This document shows, piece by piece, positions 7,402 to 15,780 of a DNA stretch of 64,000 bases (position 1 is the first letter of the stretch; each line of letters starts with the position of its first letter). The DNA is taken from assembly GCA_023434365.1 (NCBI GenBank), contig JAEYSV010000064.1, positions 1 to 64,000 on the forward strand. Direction: 5' to 3'. The notes under the pieces were generated by a model. It searched no databases. It saw only the letters and a list, made by a program, of their open reading frames with translations, and was not told the DNA's origin. This stretch comes from Bacillota bacterium (GTDB lineage Bacteria; Bacillota; Clostridia; Lachnospirales; Lachnospiraceae). The translations under genes and the position numbers were made by a program.

Positions 7402-9375
7402 ATGCAGGAGAAAAGACAACGCATGAAAGAATTAGTGGAGCTGCTTAACAAGGCTTCCAAGGCATATTACCAGGATGCCAGCGAAATCATGAGTAATTAT
7501 GAATATGATAAATTGTATGACGAACTGGTGGCTCTGGAAACAGAACTGGGAATGACAGTATCGAATAGCCCAACCATTCACGTTGGGTATGAAGTACTTA
7601 GTGAGTTACCTAAGGAAAAACACGAGAGCATGATGTTGTCATTAGATAAGACGAAAGAGGTAGCAGCCCTAAAAGACTGGCTTGGACCTAAAGAAGGAAT
7701 CCTTAGCTGGAAGTTAGATGGGTTGACTATTGTACTAACTTATCAGGATGGAAAGCTTCAAAAAGCAGTCACCCGTGGAAATGGTGAAATTGGTGAAGTT
7801 ATTACCTCCAATGCCAGAGTGTTCAAAAACATCCCACTTTCAATTCCATTTCGCTCCACTTTGGTGCTACGTGGTGAGGCCGTAATCAAATATTCTGACT
7901 TTGAAGAAATCAATGCTAAAATTAACGACGTTGCTGCCAAATATAAAAATCCACGTAATCTCTGCAGTGGCTCAGTTAGACAGCTGAATAATGAGATTAC
8001 CGCAAAACGAAATGTTCATTTTTTTGCGTTTGCCTTAGTAAGTGCTACCGGCAATGAAGCAAATCAAGCAATAAATGATACCAGAGAAGCACAGTTAACC
8101 TTCTTAAAAGAACAGGGTTTTGACGTTGTTGAGTATCGTAAGGTCACGAACAAGACGATAGAAGAAACCGTGAGCTGGTTTTCAGAGCAGATTGCAAAAA
8201 ATGATTTCCCAAGTGATGGGTTAGTGCTAACATTTGATGACCTTGAGTACAGTCGCTCCCTTGGTACTACCTCGAAGTTTCCAAGAGACTCCATTGCCTT
8301 CAAATGGCAAGATGAGATTCGAGAGACAACGCTTAATGATATTGAATGGAGTGCCTCCCGTACTGGTCTGATTAATCCGGTTGCCATCTTTGAACCGGTG
8401 GAGTTAGAGGGCACCACAGTAAGTCGTGCGAGCGTTCATAACATCAGCATCATGGAGGGGTTAGAGCTTGGGCTTGGGGATACGATTACCGTATACAAAG
8501 CCAATATGATTATTCCTCAGATTGCAGATAATCTGACGAGAAGTGGCAAGTTAATCATTCCAAAGGAATGTCCGGTTTGTGGACACGATACCCAGATTAA
8601 AAATGATAACGGCGTCAAATCACTTTACTGCGTCAATGACCAGTGTCTGGCGAAGAAAATCAAATCCTTTACCCATTTTGTAAGCCGTAATGCGATGAAC
8701 ATGGAAGGACTGTCAGAAGCAACCATTGAAAAGTTGATTGCAAAAGGTTATATTAAGGAACTGGCGGACCTCTATCATTTGCAAAATTACAAAGACGAAA
8801 TCTGCAAAATGGAGGGATTTGGAGAAAAATCTTATCAGAATCTAATAGATTCGATGGAAAAATCAAGACATACTTCGCAAGCTCGATTTATCTACAGTCT
8901 TGGGATACCGAATGTGGGATTATCCAATGCAAAGCTAATCTGTAAAGAGTATAAAAATGATTTTGACAAAATAAGAAACCTTACTTTCGAAGAACTCGTT
9001 GGCATTCCTGGAATCGGAGATGTCATTGCTCAAACGATAATCGCCTTTTTTGCAAAGGAAGAAAACCGGATTATCATCGATGACTTGCTAAAAGAAATCA
9101 TTTTCGAAAAAGAAGAAGAACCTGCGGGGGGAACAAAGCTTGAAGGGAAAGCATTTGTCATAACAGGTTCGGTGAATCATTTTAATAACCGCGATGAAGT
9201 CAAAGAAGTCATTGAAAAAATGGGTGGCAAGGTGACTGGCAGCGTGACCAAAAAAACCGATTATCTAATAAACAACGATAACATGTCGAATTCATCGAAG
9301 AATAAAAAAGCAAAAGAATTGGGAATTGCGATTATTACAGAAGAGGAGTTCCTAGCGATCATCCAGGGCGAATAA
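7402..9375 (+). CDS. ligA: NAD-dependent DNA ligase
   Basis: Seals nicks in DNA using NAD+. Domains in order: Ia (about 1-65), adenylation domain with the AMP-accepting lysine in KLDGL (K104 from this start), OB fold, a four-cysteine zinc finger (CPVCGHD...CVNDQC), helix-hairpin-helix repeats, and a C-terminal BRCT domain (GKAFVITGSVNHFNNRDEV). Length is 657 residues, close to the usual 670. ATGs at 7384 and 7387 are in frame, but GAGGAG at 7388-7393 points to ATG 7402. The KLDGLTIVL motif departs from the common KIDGLA form, so this is a divergent ligA. It could be a second ligase if another copy exists elsewhere. Confidence 0.9.
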   Translation: MQEKRQRMKELVELLNKASKAYYQDASEIMSNYEYDKLYDELVALETELGMTVSNSPTIHVGYEVLSELPKEKHESMMLSLDKTKEVAALKDWLGPKEGILSWKLDGLTIVLTYQDGKLQKAVTRGNGEIGEVITSNARVFKNIPLSIPFRSTLVLRGEAVIKYSDFEEINAKINDVAAKYKNPRNLCSGSVRQLNNEITAKRNVHFFAFALVSATGNEANQAINDTREAQLTFLKEQGFDVVEYRKVTNKTIEETVSWFSEQIAKNDFPSDGLVLTFDDLEYSRSLGTTSKFPRDSIAFKWQDEIRETTLNDIEWSASRTGLINPVAIFEPVELEGTTVSRASVHNISIMEGLELGLGDTITVYKANMIIPQIADNLTRSGKLIIPKECPVCGHDTQIKNDNGVKSLYCVNDQCLAKKIKSFTHFVSRNAMNMEGLSEATIEKLIAKGYIKELADLYHLQNYKDEICKMEGFGEKSYQNLIDSMEKSRHTSQARFIYSLGIPNVGLSNAKLICKEYKNDFDKIRNLTFEELVGIPGIGDVIAQTIIAFFAKEENRIIIDDLLKEIIFEKEEEPAGGTKLEGKAFVITGSVNHFNNRDEVKEVIEKMGGKVTGSVTKKTDYLINNDNMSNSSKNKKAKELGIAIITEEEFLAIIQGE

Positions 9376-9384
9376 TTTGCAAGG

Positions 9385-9413
9385 TTGAAACGCTTAAAAG
9401 CACATGGTACAAT
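9385..9413 (+). promoter_or_regulatory. SigA-type promoter of metA
   Basis: TTGAAA (9385-9390) and TACAAT (9408-9413) are separated by exactly 17 bases, about 35 bases before the metA start. The 71-base gap is too short for a SAM riboswitch or T-box, so no sulfur-responsive leader is present here. Confidence 0.65.
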
Positions 9414-9446
9414 AAATACATTCGACTTAGGGACAGGAGGATTAGG

Positions 9447-10400
9447 ATGCCTATTAAAGTACACAGTAATTTGCCAGCAAAAATCATACTGGAAGAAGAA
9501 AATATCTTTATTATGGATGAGAATAGAGCAATAACGCAAGATATCCGTCCACTTAAGATAATTATATTAAACCTGATGCCGCTGAAGGAGGATACCGAAG
9601 TTCAATTGCTACGGTCCTTATCCAATACGCCACTGCAAGTGGATATTACTTTCTTAACCACAGCAAGTTATACGGGGACCAATACTGCTACGAGCCATCT
9701 TGACAAATACTATCAGACGTTTGAGGATATCAAAGACCAGAAATTCGACGGTCTAATCATCACCGGAGCACCAGTAGAACATCTGGAGTTTGAGGATGTA
9801 GCGTATTGGGAAGAAGTCTGTAGAATCATGGAATGGTCCAAACTGAATGTCACAAGCACCCTTCATATCTGTTGGGGCGCGCAGGCAGGGCTTTACTACC
9901 ATTACGGAGTGCAAAAAAAGAAGCTAAACGAAAAGTTATTTGGCGTGTACCAGCATAACGTATTGCATCGCAAAAACCCATTAGTACGTGGGTTTGACGA
10001 TGTCTTCTATGCTCCACACTCCAGATATACCACAATGACAAGAGAAGACATTGAAGTAATCGATGACGTTATCATTTTGGCAGAATCCGAAGAAGCAGGC
10101 GTCTTCCTTGTGGTAAGCAAAGATGCACGACATGTCTTCGTCATGGGTCACCCAGAATATGACCGTATGACGCTTAATAAAGAGTACCGTCGCGACATCG
10201 ACAAGGGCCTTGATATTCAAGTTCCGAAAAACTATTATCCTAATGATAATCCAAACAATCGCCCACTCCTTCAGTGGAGGGGCCACTCGAATGCGCTGTA
10301 TACGAACTGGTTAAATTATTGTGTTTATCAGGTCACTCCTTATGATTTGGATGAGAAAACAGTGGAAGTAGCTGAGAATGCGGTTGTGACGGAGTGTTAA
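9447..10400 (+). CDS. metAA: Homoserine O-acetyltransferase (MetA family)
   Basis: Acylates homoserine, the first committed step of methionine synthesis. The MetA fold catalytic residues are visible: C142 in HICWGAQAG, and H235 and E237 in GHPEYDR. Residue 111 is Glu (GAPVEHLEFEDVAYW). In characterised MetA proteins Glu111 goes with acetyl-CoA and Gly111 with succinyl-CoA, so acetyltransferase activity is predicted despite the frequent label 'succinyltransferase'. Length of 317 residues is near the family norm. ACAGGAGG gives a strong start at 9447. It is probably monocistronic, with its own promoter and a terminator downstream. Confidence 0.92.
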   Translation: MPIKVHSNLPAKIILEEENIFIMDENRAITQDIRPLKIIILNLMPLKEDTEVQLLRSLSNTPLQVDITFLTTASYTGTNTATSHLDKYYQTFEDIKDQKFDGLIITGAPVEHLEFEDVAYWEEVCRIMEWSKLNVTSTLHICWGAQAGLYYHYGVQKKKLNEKLFGVYQHNVLHRKNPLVRGFDDVFYAPHSRYTTMTREDIEVIDDVIILAESEEAGVFLVVSKDARHVFVMGHPEYDRMTLNKEYRRDIDKGLDIQVPKNYYPNDNPNNRPLLQWRGHSNALYTNWLNYCVYQVTPYDLDEKTVEVAENAVVTEC

Positions 10401-10471
10401 GAGGGTTTTAATGTGAATTGTAGATGTGTCGTAGGATAGCGTCAAATATTGTTATAGTATTCATAGAGGAG

Positions 10472-10512
10472 AGACATTGTCAGGATGAAGAATTTTGGCA
10501 GTGTCTTTTTTG
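10472..10512 (+). terminator. Terminator downstream of metA
   Basis: AGACATTGTC pairs with GGCAGTGTCT (two G-T pairs) and is followed by TTTTTTGCTT. The remaining bases to the next gene show no ORF. Confidence 0.65.
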
Positions 10513-10653
10513 CTTAAAACAGATGTGGTAAATAGTGAATTCGACATATTATGTTGGCATTATTTGTAATTTTACGATAGAATAAAAGAAGGTATGGTTT
10601 CGATAATTATTGATGCATATAAGAGATAGGGGATGCGAGAAAGGAGCTAGCTT

Positions 10654-11094
10654 ATGAATATCAGAGTAATGAGGATAGAAGATTACGACTCTGTTTATGC
10701 TTTGTGGTTGTCCTGTGCTGGTATGGGCCTTAATAATTTAGATGACTCGAAAGAAGGAATTGACAAATTTCTTAGAAGAAATCCTAATACATGTTTTGTT
10801 GCAGAAGTGGACAATGAAATTAGTGGAGTTATTATCGCTGGGAATGATGGAAGAAGAGGATTTATTTATCATACTGCAGTAAGCACTAAATTTAGGAAAC
10901 AGGGAATGGGAAGAAAATTAGTTGAGAAAGCAGTAGAATCACTTAAAGAAGAAGGTATTAATAAAGTTGCATTAGTGGTATTTGAGCGAAACGAAAAAGG
11001 TAATAAATTTTGGGAGAAGCTTGGCTTTATAGCGAGAGAAGACCTAGTTTATCGCAATAAATCAATAACAGAAATGATTAGGATAGATACATAA
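10654..11094 (+). CDS. GNAT-family N-acetyltransferase
   Basis: A 146-residue single-domain GNAT enzyme that transfers an acetyl group from acetyl-CoA to an unknown amine. The acetyl-CoA loop FRKQGMGRKLVEKAVE (about 85-100) and the C-terminal strand with NKFWEKLGFIARED are typical of the RimI/YpeA-like group. GAAAGGAGC precedes ATG 10654. It stands alone between metA and the toxin-antitoxin pair, so context gives no substrate. Confidence 0.85.
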   Translation: MNIRVMRIEDYDSVYALWLSCAGMGLNNLDDSKEGIDKFLRRNPNTCFVAEVDNEISGVIIAGNDGRRGFIYHTAVSTKFRKQGMGRKLVEKAVESLKEEGINKVALVVFERNEKGNKFWEKLGFIAREDLVYRNKSITEMIRIDT

Positions 11095-11231
11095 ATATTT
11101 TGTTTTTCAGGAGGATAGGATTAGAAAAATTAGTTTAAAATTCTGGAATAGATTTCCTGTTTGTGAATGTTGGAAAGTACCTAAATCTTGGTATCTTTAT
11201 ATCATATTCAACATATAATATATAAAACCAC

Positions 11232-11281
11232 TATCATATGATACCGAAAAGTTTGACAATGTGCATGTGGGGTGGTATAAT
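11232..11281 (+). promoter_or_regulatory. Palindrome and promoter before the toxin-antitoxin pair
   Basis: TATCATATGATA (11232-11243) is a perfect 12-base palindrome, with GGTATC (11190) and GATACC (11240) as a wider inverted pair. Just after it come TTGACA (11252-11257) and TATAAT (11276-11281) at 17-base spacing, a near-consensus promoter. The -10 box overlaps the ATG at 11280, so if this promoter is used that ATG cannot be the start. The palindrome is placed as an operator for autoregulation by the antitoxin. Confidence 0.5.
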
Positions 11282-11738
11282 GGGGAACATAATTGAGAAG
11301 ACTTCAAGTAGAATTGAAGAAAGATTAGAAGTATCAACGTATATTAGTAAGTTGGTATATGCATTAGAGAATAATAATGCAAAAATCACTTTTCAAGAAG
11401 AACGGCATGTTGATAACAAGAGATCAGTACAGTATACAAATAAGTACACTGTAGCAAAGTTATTTCCAAATGAAGATCCTGTAGAAGCGATTAAGCGAGA
11501 ACTTAAATCACTAAAAGTGGAAGAGTATATTGAAACAGTTAAGGACATTAGATTTCCTAAAAAGTCAGAAATGAGAGTGTTTGGGAAGTGTTATGGAAGC
11601 GATGAGGTTTATATAAAACTTAGAGTAGAGCTGATTCAAGTTTCAATTGGTGGAGTTGATGATACTGTTTTTGTGATGTCGTTTCATTTTTCAACTGTAG
11701 AATTCATAGATGTAGTTTTTCCGTATTGTAAAAGGTAG
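11280..11738 (+). CDS. Candidate MqsR-like toxin partner of a Panacea antitoxin
   Basis: A 152-residue protein with no family I can name for certain. Its C-terminal half (EVYIKLRVELI, then VFVMSFHF) has the pattern of MqsR ribonuclease toxins, which end with EVYLKVTVIHDVLIVSF. It sits upstream of an MqsA-like gene in the same toxin-first order as mqsRA, with a 10-base gap. Role as an mRNA interferase is inferred from these two points only. ATG 11280 is chosen over ATG 11238 because GGGGTGG precedes it, but it overlaps a likely -10 box, so the true N-terminus is uncertain and may be shorter. Confidence 0.45.
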   Translation: MGNIIEKTSSRIEERLEVSTYISKLVYALENNNAKITFQEERHVDNKRSVQYTNKYTVAKLFPNEDPVEAIKRELKSLKVEEYIETVKDIRFPKKSEMRVFGKCYGSDEVYIKLRVELIQVSIGGVDDTVFVMSFHFSTVEFIDVVFPYCKR

Positions 11739-11748
11739 GAGGTCTATT

Positions 11749-12768
11749 ATGGAAATATTAAAAATTCAAAATAAACTCTGTCTTAGTTGTATGGAAGAGC
11801 ATGATGTTCAAGTGGTTGCATTACTAGAAGAGAATATATTTAATGGCAAGGTAGTTCAGTATACAGCAATTTATGAGTACTGTGAGAATGCTGATGAATA
11901 TACACAAACAGAAGAAATGATACGAATAAATGATATCACATTTAAAGATGCATATAAAAAGCAAATGAATCTTTTGGCTTCTAGTGAAATTATTGAAATA
12001 AGAAATATTTATGATGTGAGTCAAAAAGATTTAGCAATTATTCTTGGTTGGGGGCAAGCAACTATTACGAGATATGAGAAATATCAAGTACAAGATACTG
12101 CGCATGACGATGTGTTACGTAAGATCAAGGAGGATCCAAAATGGTTTCTGAAATTATTGGAACGTTCCAAAGAGTGGCTATCTAATAAAGCATATAAAAA
12201 GTACCATAATCGAGCAAATTCAATAATAAAGTCAAAGAAGAATGATTTTGTTAAGGAATTAATTGAAATACAATATATTGATATTTCTGAAGAGGAACAA
12301 ATTGTTGGCGGAACTAAATTAGACTTAGATAAAGTGGTAGAAGTTGTGAATCTCTTTTCTTTGGAGGTTCAGAACCTATATAAAGTTAAGCTTATGAAAT
12401 ATCTATGGTACGCAGATTCTTTGAATTACAAAAGAACTGGAAAGTCAATAACAGGATTAGGATATAGAGCATTACCTATGGGAGCGGTACCAGAAGCACA
12501 CGATTTGATTATTTCTCTGGATAACATTCATTTTGAGGAAGTTTTAATTAATGGAAATACAGCTTATAAATTTGAACATGTGCCTGGGATAGGTATCAAA
12601 AAGCTAAGTGGCGATGAGGTAGCGGTAATCAATGAAGTAATAAAGCAATTTGGTAAAATGAACTCGCAAGAAATTATTGATCATATGCACGAGGAAGTTG
12701 CCTATAAGGAAACGCATCCTTATGATTATATTTTATATAAATATGCGGATCAATTATCCATCAATTAA
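11749..12768 (+). CDS. MqsA-like HTH protein with C-terminal Panacea (DUF4065) antitoxin domain
   Basis: Three parts are visible. Residues 1-60 look like an MqsA/YgiT zinc-binding region with C11-x2-C14, but the second pair is reduced to C45 (YCENAD), so zinc binding may be lost. Residues 80-135 are an HTH: VSQKDLAIILGWGQATITRYE. Residues 205-335 form a Panacea/DUF4065 domain (KLMKYLWYADSLNYKRTG, then ITGLGYRALPMGAVPEA). Panacea domains are known to neutralise many unrelated toxins. The protein likely binds its own promoter palindrome and neutralises the upstream product. AGGAGG at 11737-11742 gives a strong start. Confidence 0.75.
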   Translation: MEILKIQNKLCLSCMEEHDVQVVALLEENIFNGKVVQYTAIYEYCENADEYTQTEEMIRINDITFKDAYKKQMNLLASSEIIEIRNIYDVSQKDLAIILGWGQATITRYEKYQVQDTAHDDVLRKIKEDPKWFLKLLERSKEWLSNKAYKKYHNRANSIIKSKKNDFVKELIEIQYIDISEEEQIVGGTKLDLDKVVEVVNLFSLEVQNLYKVKLMKYLWYADSLNYKRTGKSITGLGYRALPMGAVPEAHDLIISLDNIHFEEVLINGNTAYKFEHVPGIGIKKLSGDEVAVINEVIKQFGKMNSQEIIDHMHEEVAYKETHPYDYILYKYADQLSIN

Positions 12769-12810
12769 AAGGTAGGCATTACCCAAAAAATAGAAAAGCG
12801 AGTGATTGAA

Positions 12811-13503
12811 ATGAACAATCGTATTGGATTTTATTCATCTGTTTTATTAGCTGTCATTACCGTCATAACGTTTGGATTTGCCATGATTGCGGTTCCTATA
12901 TCCGGTGCCAATGCGCCAAATGGTGGAGTGAACTATCCATATTTGGATACATTTCAGCAATACCCGAAGGATTTTTTGTGGATGTATTTTGCTATCTTCC
13001 TTCTTTTAATTTATTTGGTCGTGATGATATCGATACATATGCGTGAAAAAAATGAACGAAGGATAATGAGTACGGTTGGACTTTGCTTTGCCGTAATGGC
13101 GGCTCTTCTCCTAATTGTCACCTATTATATCCAGCTCAACGTTGTGCCGGTTAGCTTGCAACACAATGAAACGGAAGGTTTAGCTTTGATCATACAATAC
13201 AATCCTCATGGCATATTTATTGCTTTAGAAGAAATTGGGTACATCATGATGACTCTTTCGTTTGTTTTTATAGCGTTCTCATTTCACCAAAAAACGCGGT
13301 TGGAAACGGCGATTCGATGGATTTTCATGATTCCCTTTCCAGTATCCATGATTTCCCTCATACTGTATTCTATTCAGTACGGATTGAATCGCCAAGACCG
13401 ATTTGAAGTGGTCATTTTGTCTTTTGCATGGCTTACATTGATTATCAATGGGATACTCCTAAGCAAATATTTTCATAAACAAAGAGGGATAACACATCCC
13501 TAG
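12811..13503 (+). CDS. Six-segment integral membrane protein of unknown function
   Basis: About 230 residues with hydrophobic segments near 8-30, 55-77, 88-110, 135-158, 168-190 and 200-222. No motif that I recognise. A GTG at 12802 is in frame nine bases earlier; ATG 12811 is preferred although its ribosome site (GAGTG) is weak. The stop codon overlaps by four bases with the stop of the convergent CPBP protease gene, so no terminator separates them. Confidence 0.7.
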   Translation: MNNRIGFYSSVLLAVITVITFGFAMIAVPISGANAPNGGVNYPYLDTFQQYPKDFLWMYFAIFLLLIYLVVMISIHMREKNERRIMSTVGLCFAVMAALLLIVTYYIQLNVVPVSLQHNETEGLALIIQYNPHGIFIALEEIGYIMMTLSFVFIAFSFHQKTRLETAIRWIFMIPFPVSMISLILYSIQYGLNRQDRFEVVILSFAWLTLIINGILLSKYFHKQRGITHP

Positions 13504-14285
13504 AAAGCCCCAAGCACTGCCTCCAGAAACATAATAAATCCCATACCATTTATGATATAATGAGCGATAAATCCTGGCCAGATGCTTTTACGCTTTTGAG
13601 CAATGAATGAAATGAGTAGACATACTGGCAATAGACTGATCATATCCCACCATTTAAAGCTATGGAACATGGTCCATAATAGTCCATGAACCAACCATGC
13701 TTTTTTCCCATACGCGAGTTCCTGTCTTGGTAAAATATAACCTCTCCATAAGAGTTCCTCGCCTGCTATATTGAAAAACAACATGATAAAATATATAAAA
13801 AGTACCTTCCAATTACCGCAGATTTGGCCACCCACCGCCTGGTTCAAAGAAGAAAGATTAAATACAGCTTCTGGATCTAAAAACAGTGAAAGATTCTTTG
13901 GAACAGGAATAAGTCCTACTTCTATTAGTTTCAAACCCAATACTGAAAAAGCTCCCATACATACCAATGCAACAACGGATAAACCAACTCCCAATCCAAT
14001 ATCTTTTAGGTTAATATGATCTATTCGATATCGTGCTCTAAATCCTTGTATATTATGACCATTTTGGATCCAGTATGTTGCAATTGCTGTGATAAAAATG
14101 AACACTAAAGGAAGGGTCATAGAAATTGCAAATTTCTCAAAGTCAGTAAGCGTACTTGATAACTGCGGCATCAAACCGTATACACTTAAGAGCAAAACAC
14201 TAGCCCATCCTCCAAACCAAAGTAACGATTCAACTAGATACATAGGCTTAATTAAAACTACTTTTGATGAAACATTAAATTTCAT
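13500..14285 (-). CDS. CPBP-family intramembrane metalloprotease
   Basis: Membrane protease of the CAAX/CPBP (ABI) family, 261 residues with about eight membrane segments. The three catalytic motifs are intact: EELLWR (176-181), FHxxK with H208, and HxxxN (H242, N246). In Firmicutes such proteins occur in bacteriocin self-immunity or membrane protein quality control. No bacteriocin gene is adjacent here, so the substrate is unknown. AGGGGAG precedes the start. A likely TetR operator lies 21-38 bases before the start codon, and the regulator gene is next upstream on the same strand. Confidence 0.85.
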   Translation of the reverse strand: MKFNVSSKVVLIKPMYLVESLLWFGGWASVLLLSVYGLMPQLSSTLTDFEKFAISMTLPLVFIFITAIATYWIQNGHNIQGFRARYRIDHINLKDIGLGVGLSVVALVCMGAFSVLGLKLIEVGLIPVPKNLSLFLDPEAVFNLSSLNQAVGGQICGNWKVLFIYFIMLFFNIAGEELLWRGYILPRQELAYGKKAWLVHGLLWTMFHSFKWWDMISLLPVCLLISFIAQKRKSIWPGFIAHYIINGMGFIMFLEAVLGAF

Positions 14286-14305
14286 ATATTAGCTCCCCTT
14301 TATAT

Positions 14306-14323
14306 ACATACATGCACGTATGT
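14306..14323. promoter_or_regulatory. Candidate TetR operator before the CPBP gene
   Basis: ACATAC-ATGCAC-GTATGT is an inverted repeat with 6-bp arms and a 6-base spacer. It matches the core of the operator at 14961-14988 (ACATAC-6-GTATGT), pointing to control by the neighbouring TetR protein. Confidence 0.65.
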
Positions 14324-14339
14324 TAAATAGCAAAAAAAA

Positions 14340-14942
14340 TTACATCCCATCTATAAAAATTTCTGCTAACGCAGTCGCCATTTCTTTGATTGAAAAGCGA
14401 GTGGGATCTTGAAGCCAATTTACAGCTACTCCCTGCTGATAAGCAAGGTATGCATGTGCTAGCTCTAGTGGTTTCTTATCACTTCTTAATTGCCCCGTTT
14501 CTATACCTACTTTCATATAAGCTGCCACTGTTTCAATTAATTGTTTTGAATTATCAAGCAGAATTTGTCTGCATTCTTTTAATTCAGGCGCAGCACCTGT
14601 ATTAAACATAACAAGATTGAAGGTGTCTCTATATACTTCATCCTCTTCCAATAGAAGCCATTGTGCAACTATAATTTTCTTGCAGATCTCTTTAAAGGTA
14701 CCTCCTGCCTGCATCGCCTGCTCAATAACGTAATCTCCTCGATTATTAGCTTCATCGATTAAAGTACGATACAATTTGGCCTTATTTTCAAAATGCCAGT
14801 ATATTGCACCTCGAGTAACCCCAGCATATTCTGCGATATCCTGAAGATTGGTATTGGTGTACCCATATTTGCTAAATATAGTTAAAGCAGCCTTTAGAAT
14901 ATCACGTCTTGTCTTTTCGGCATCATCTTTTGTTCTTCTCAT
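14340..14942 (-). CDS. TetR/AcrR-family transcriptional repressor
   Basis: 200 residues from ATG 14942 (MRRTKDDAEKTRRDIL), chosen because GGAGGAAATGTG precedes it; an in-frame ATG exists 27 bases upstream. The N-terminal HTH (LQDIAEYAGVTRGAIYWHF) is that of AcrR-type regulators, and the rest is a helical ligand-binding domain. An operator palindrome lies just upstream (14961-14988) and a related one in front of the CPBP gene, so it probably represses itself and that gene until a small ligand binds. Confidence 0.88.
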   Translation of the reverse strand: MRRTKDDAEKTRRDILKAALTIFSKYGYTNTNLQDIAEYAGVTRGAIYWHFENKAKLYRTLIDEANNRGDYVIEQAMQAGGTFKEICKKIIVAQWLLLEEDEVYRDTFNLVMFNTGAAPELKECRQILLDNSKQLIETVAAYMKVGIETGQLRSDKKPLELAHAYLAYQQGVAVNWLQDPTRFSIKEMATALAEIFIDGM

Positions 14943-14960
14943 CACATTTCCTCCCATATT

Positions 14961-14988
14961 CATATACATACTACCATGTATGTATATG
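14961..14988. promoter_or_regulatory. TetR operator upstream of its own gene
   Basis: CATATACATAC and GTATGTATATG form perfect 11-bp arms around TACCAT. The site sits just upstream of the TetR start and shares ACATAC-N6-GTATGT with the site in front of the CPBP gene. Confidence 0.75.
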
Positions 14989-15294
14989 ATTTACAATATA
15001 ATTTTTTAGGGTGTTTTTATTTCTTCAATCATTTTATTATGAATCATATCCGCTTTATAGATAGAGCACATAAACTTACGTTTTCTGTAGAATTATGCAT
15101 AATTTACTGGGATAATATTATACTTTGTGATAAAATTTTTAGAATGGAAAGAACGGATGAAAGGAGAATTTCTAAAAAAACATTTTCTATGCGTCTTTTT
15201 AGATTAGTTAGTTGTATTATTAATATAAGGGTTCATGAATGATTTAGTATAACTGTATATACATATATCTTTTTTTGTGAAGGGGAACTAGAGT
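14989..15294. other. Non-coding stretch between TetR and the ECF sigma gene
   Basis: An open frame of 88 codons crosses this stretch but starts inside the TetR operator, has no ribosome site and gives an unremarkable Phe/Ile-rich product, so I do not call it. I see no clear terminator or riboswitch. The promoter of the ECF operon should lie at the right end, perhaps recognised by the ECF factor itself. Confidence 0.4.
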
Positions 15295-15780
15295 ATGTTG
15301 TATGAAGAGAAATCAACGATAGCAACATTATTCGATCAATACTGTGATATGGTTTATCGTATTGCTTTAAATCGAGTGAGGAATGTATCGTTGGCGGAAG
15401 ATATTGTGCAGGATGTTTTTTTGAAATTTATAGAGGTAAAACCGGTATTTACTGTTTTAGAGCATGAAAAGGCTTGGTTTATTCGAGTTACCATTAATAC
15501 TACTATTAACATGCAAAAGAAGAGTGCGAATCATTTTAAAAAGGAACTCACTCAGATAGATACTGATGTACCTAGTGAATCGGAAATAGGTGTACTTGAT
15601 ATGGTGAAGGAGCTTGACCCAAAGTACCAAGAGGTAATCTACTTATTCTACTATGAGGGATATGCGATTAAGGAAATAGCGCAGTTGCTTATTAAGAAGG
15701 AAAGTACTGTGAAGTCGTTGTTGCAACGTGGTCGTGTGAAACTCAAGGAAAAGCTAAGTAAGGAGTGGTTATATGGATAA
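15295..15780 (+). CDS. ECF-type RNA polymerase sigma factor
   Basis: 161 residues with region 2 (YCDMVYRIALNRVRNVSLAEDIVQDVFLKF shown in part: LAEDIVQDVFLKF) and region 4 (YEGYAIKEIAQLLIKKESTVKSLLQRGRVKL shown in part: IAQLLIKKESTVKSLLQRG). Directs RNA polymerase to stress or envelope promoters. Its stop codon overlaps the start of the next gene by 8 bases, a typical sigma/anti-sigma arrangement. AAGGGGAAC precedes ATG 15295. The inducing signal is unknown. Confidence 0.9.
   Translation: MLYEEKSTIATLFDQYCDMVYRIALNRVRNVSLAEDIVQDVFLKFIEVKPVFTVLEHEKAWFIRVTINTTINMQKKSANHFKKELTQIDTDVPSESEIGVLDMVKELDPKYQEVIYLFYYEGYAIKEIAQLLIKKESTVKSLLQRGRVKLKEKLSKEWLYG

Noticed and set aside
6982..7419. 145-codon minus-strand frame across rluF and the ligA start
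   Set aside because: A shadow of rluF, whose protein motifs are clear on the + strand.
8064..8417. 117-codon minus-strand frame inside ligA
   Set aside because: A shadow of the ligase coding sequence.
9376..9446. SAM riboswitch or T-box before metA
   Set aside because: The gap is 71 bases and is taken up by a normal promoter and ribosome site.
14976..15242. Open frame of 88 codons on the + strand
   Set aside because: It begins inside a TetR operator, has no ribosome site and gives a Phe/Ile-rich product with no recognisable features.
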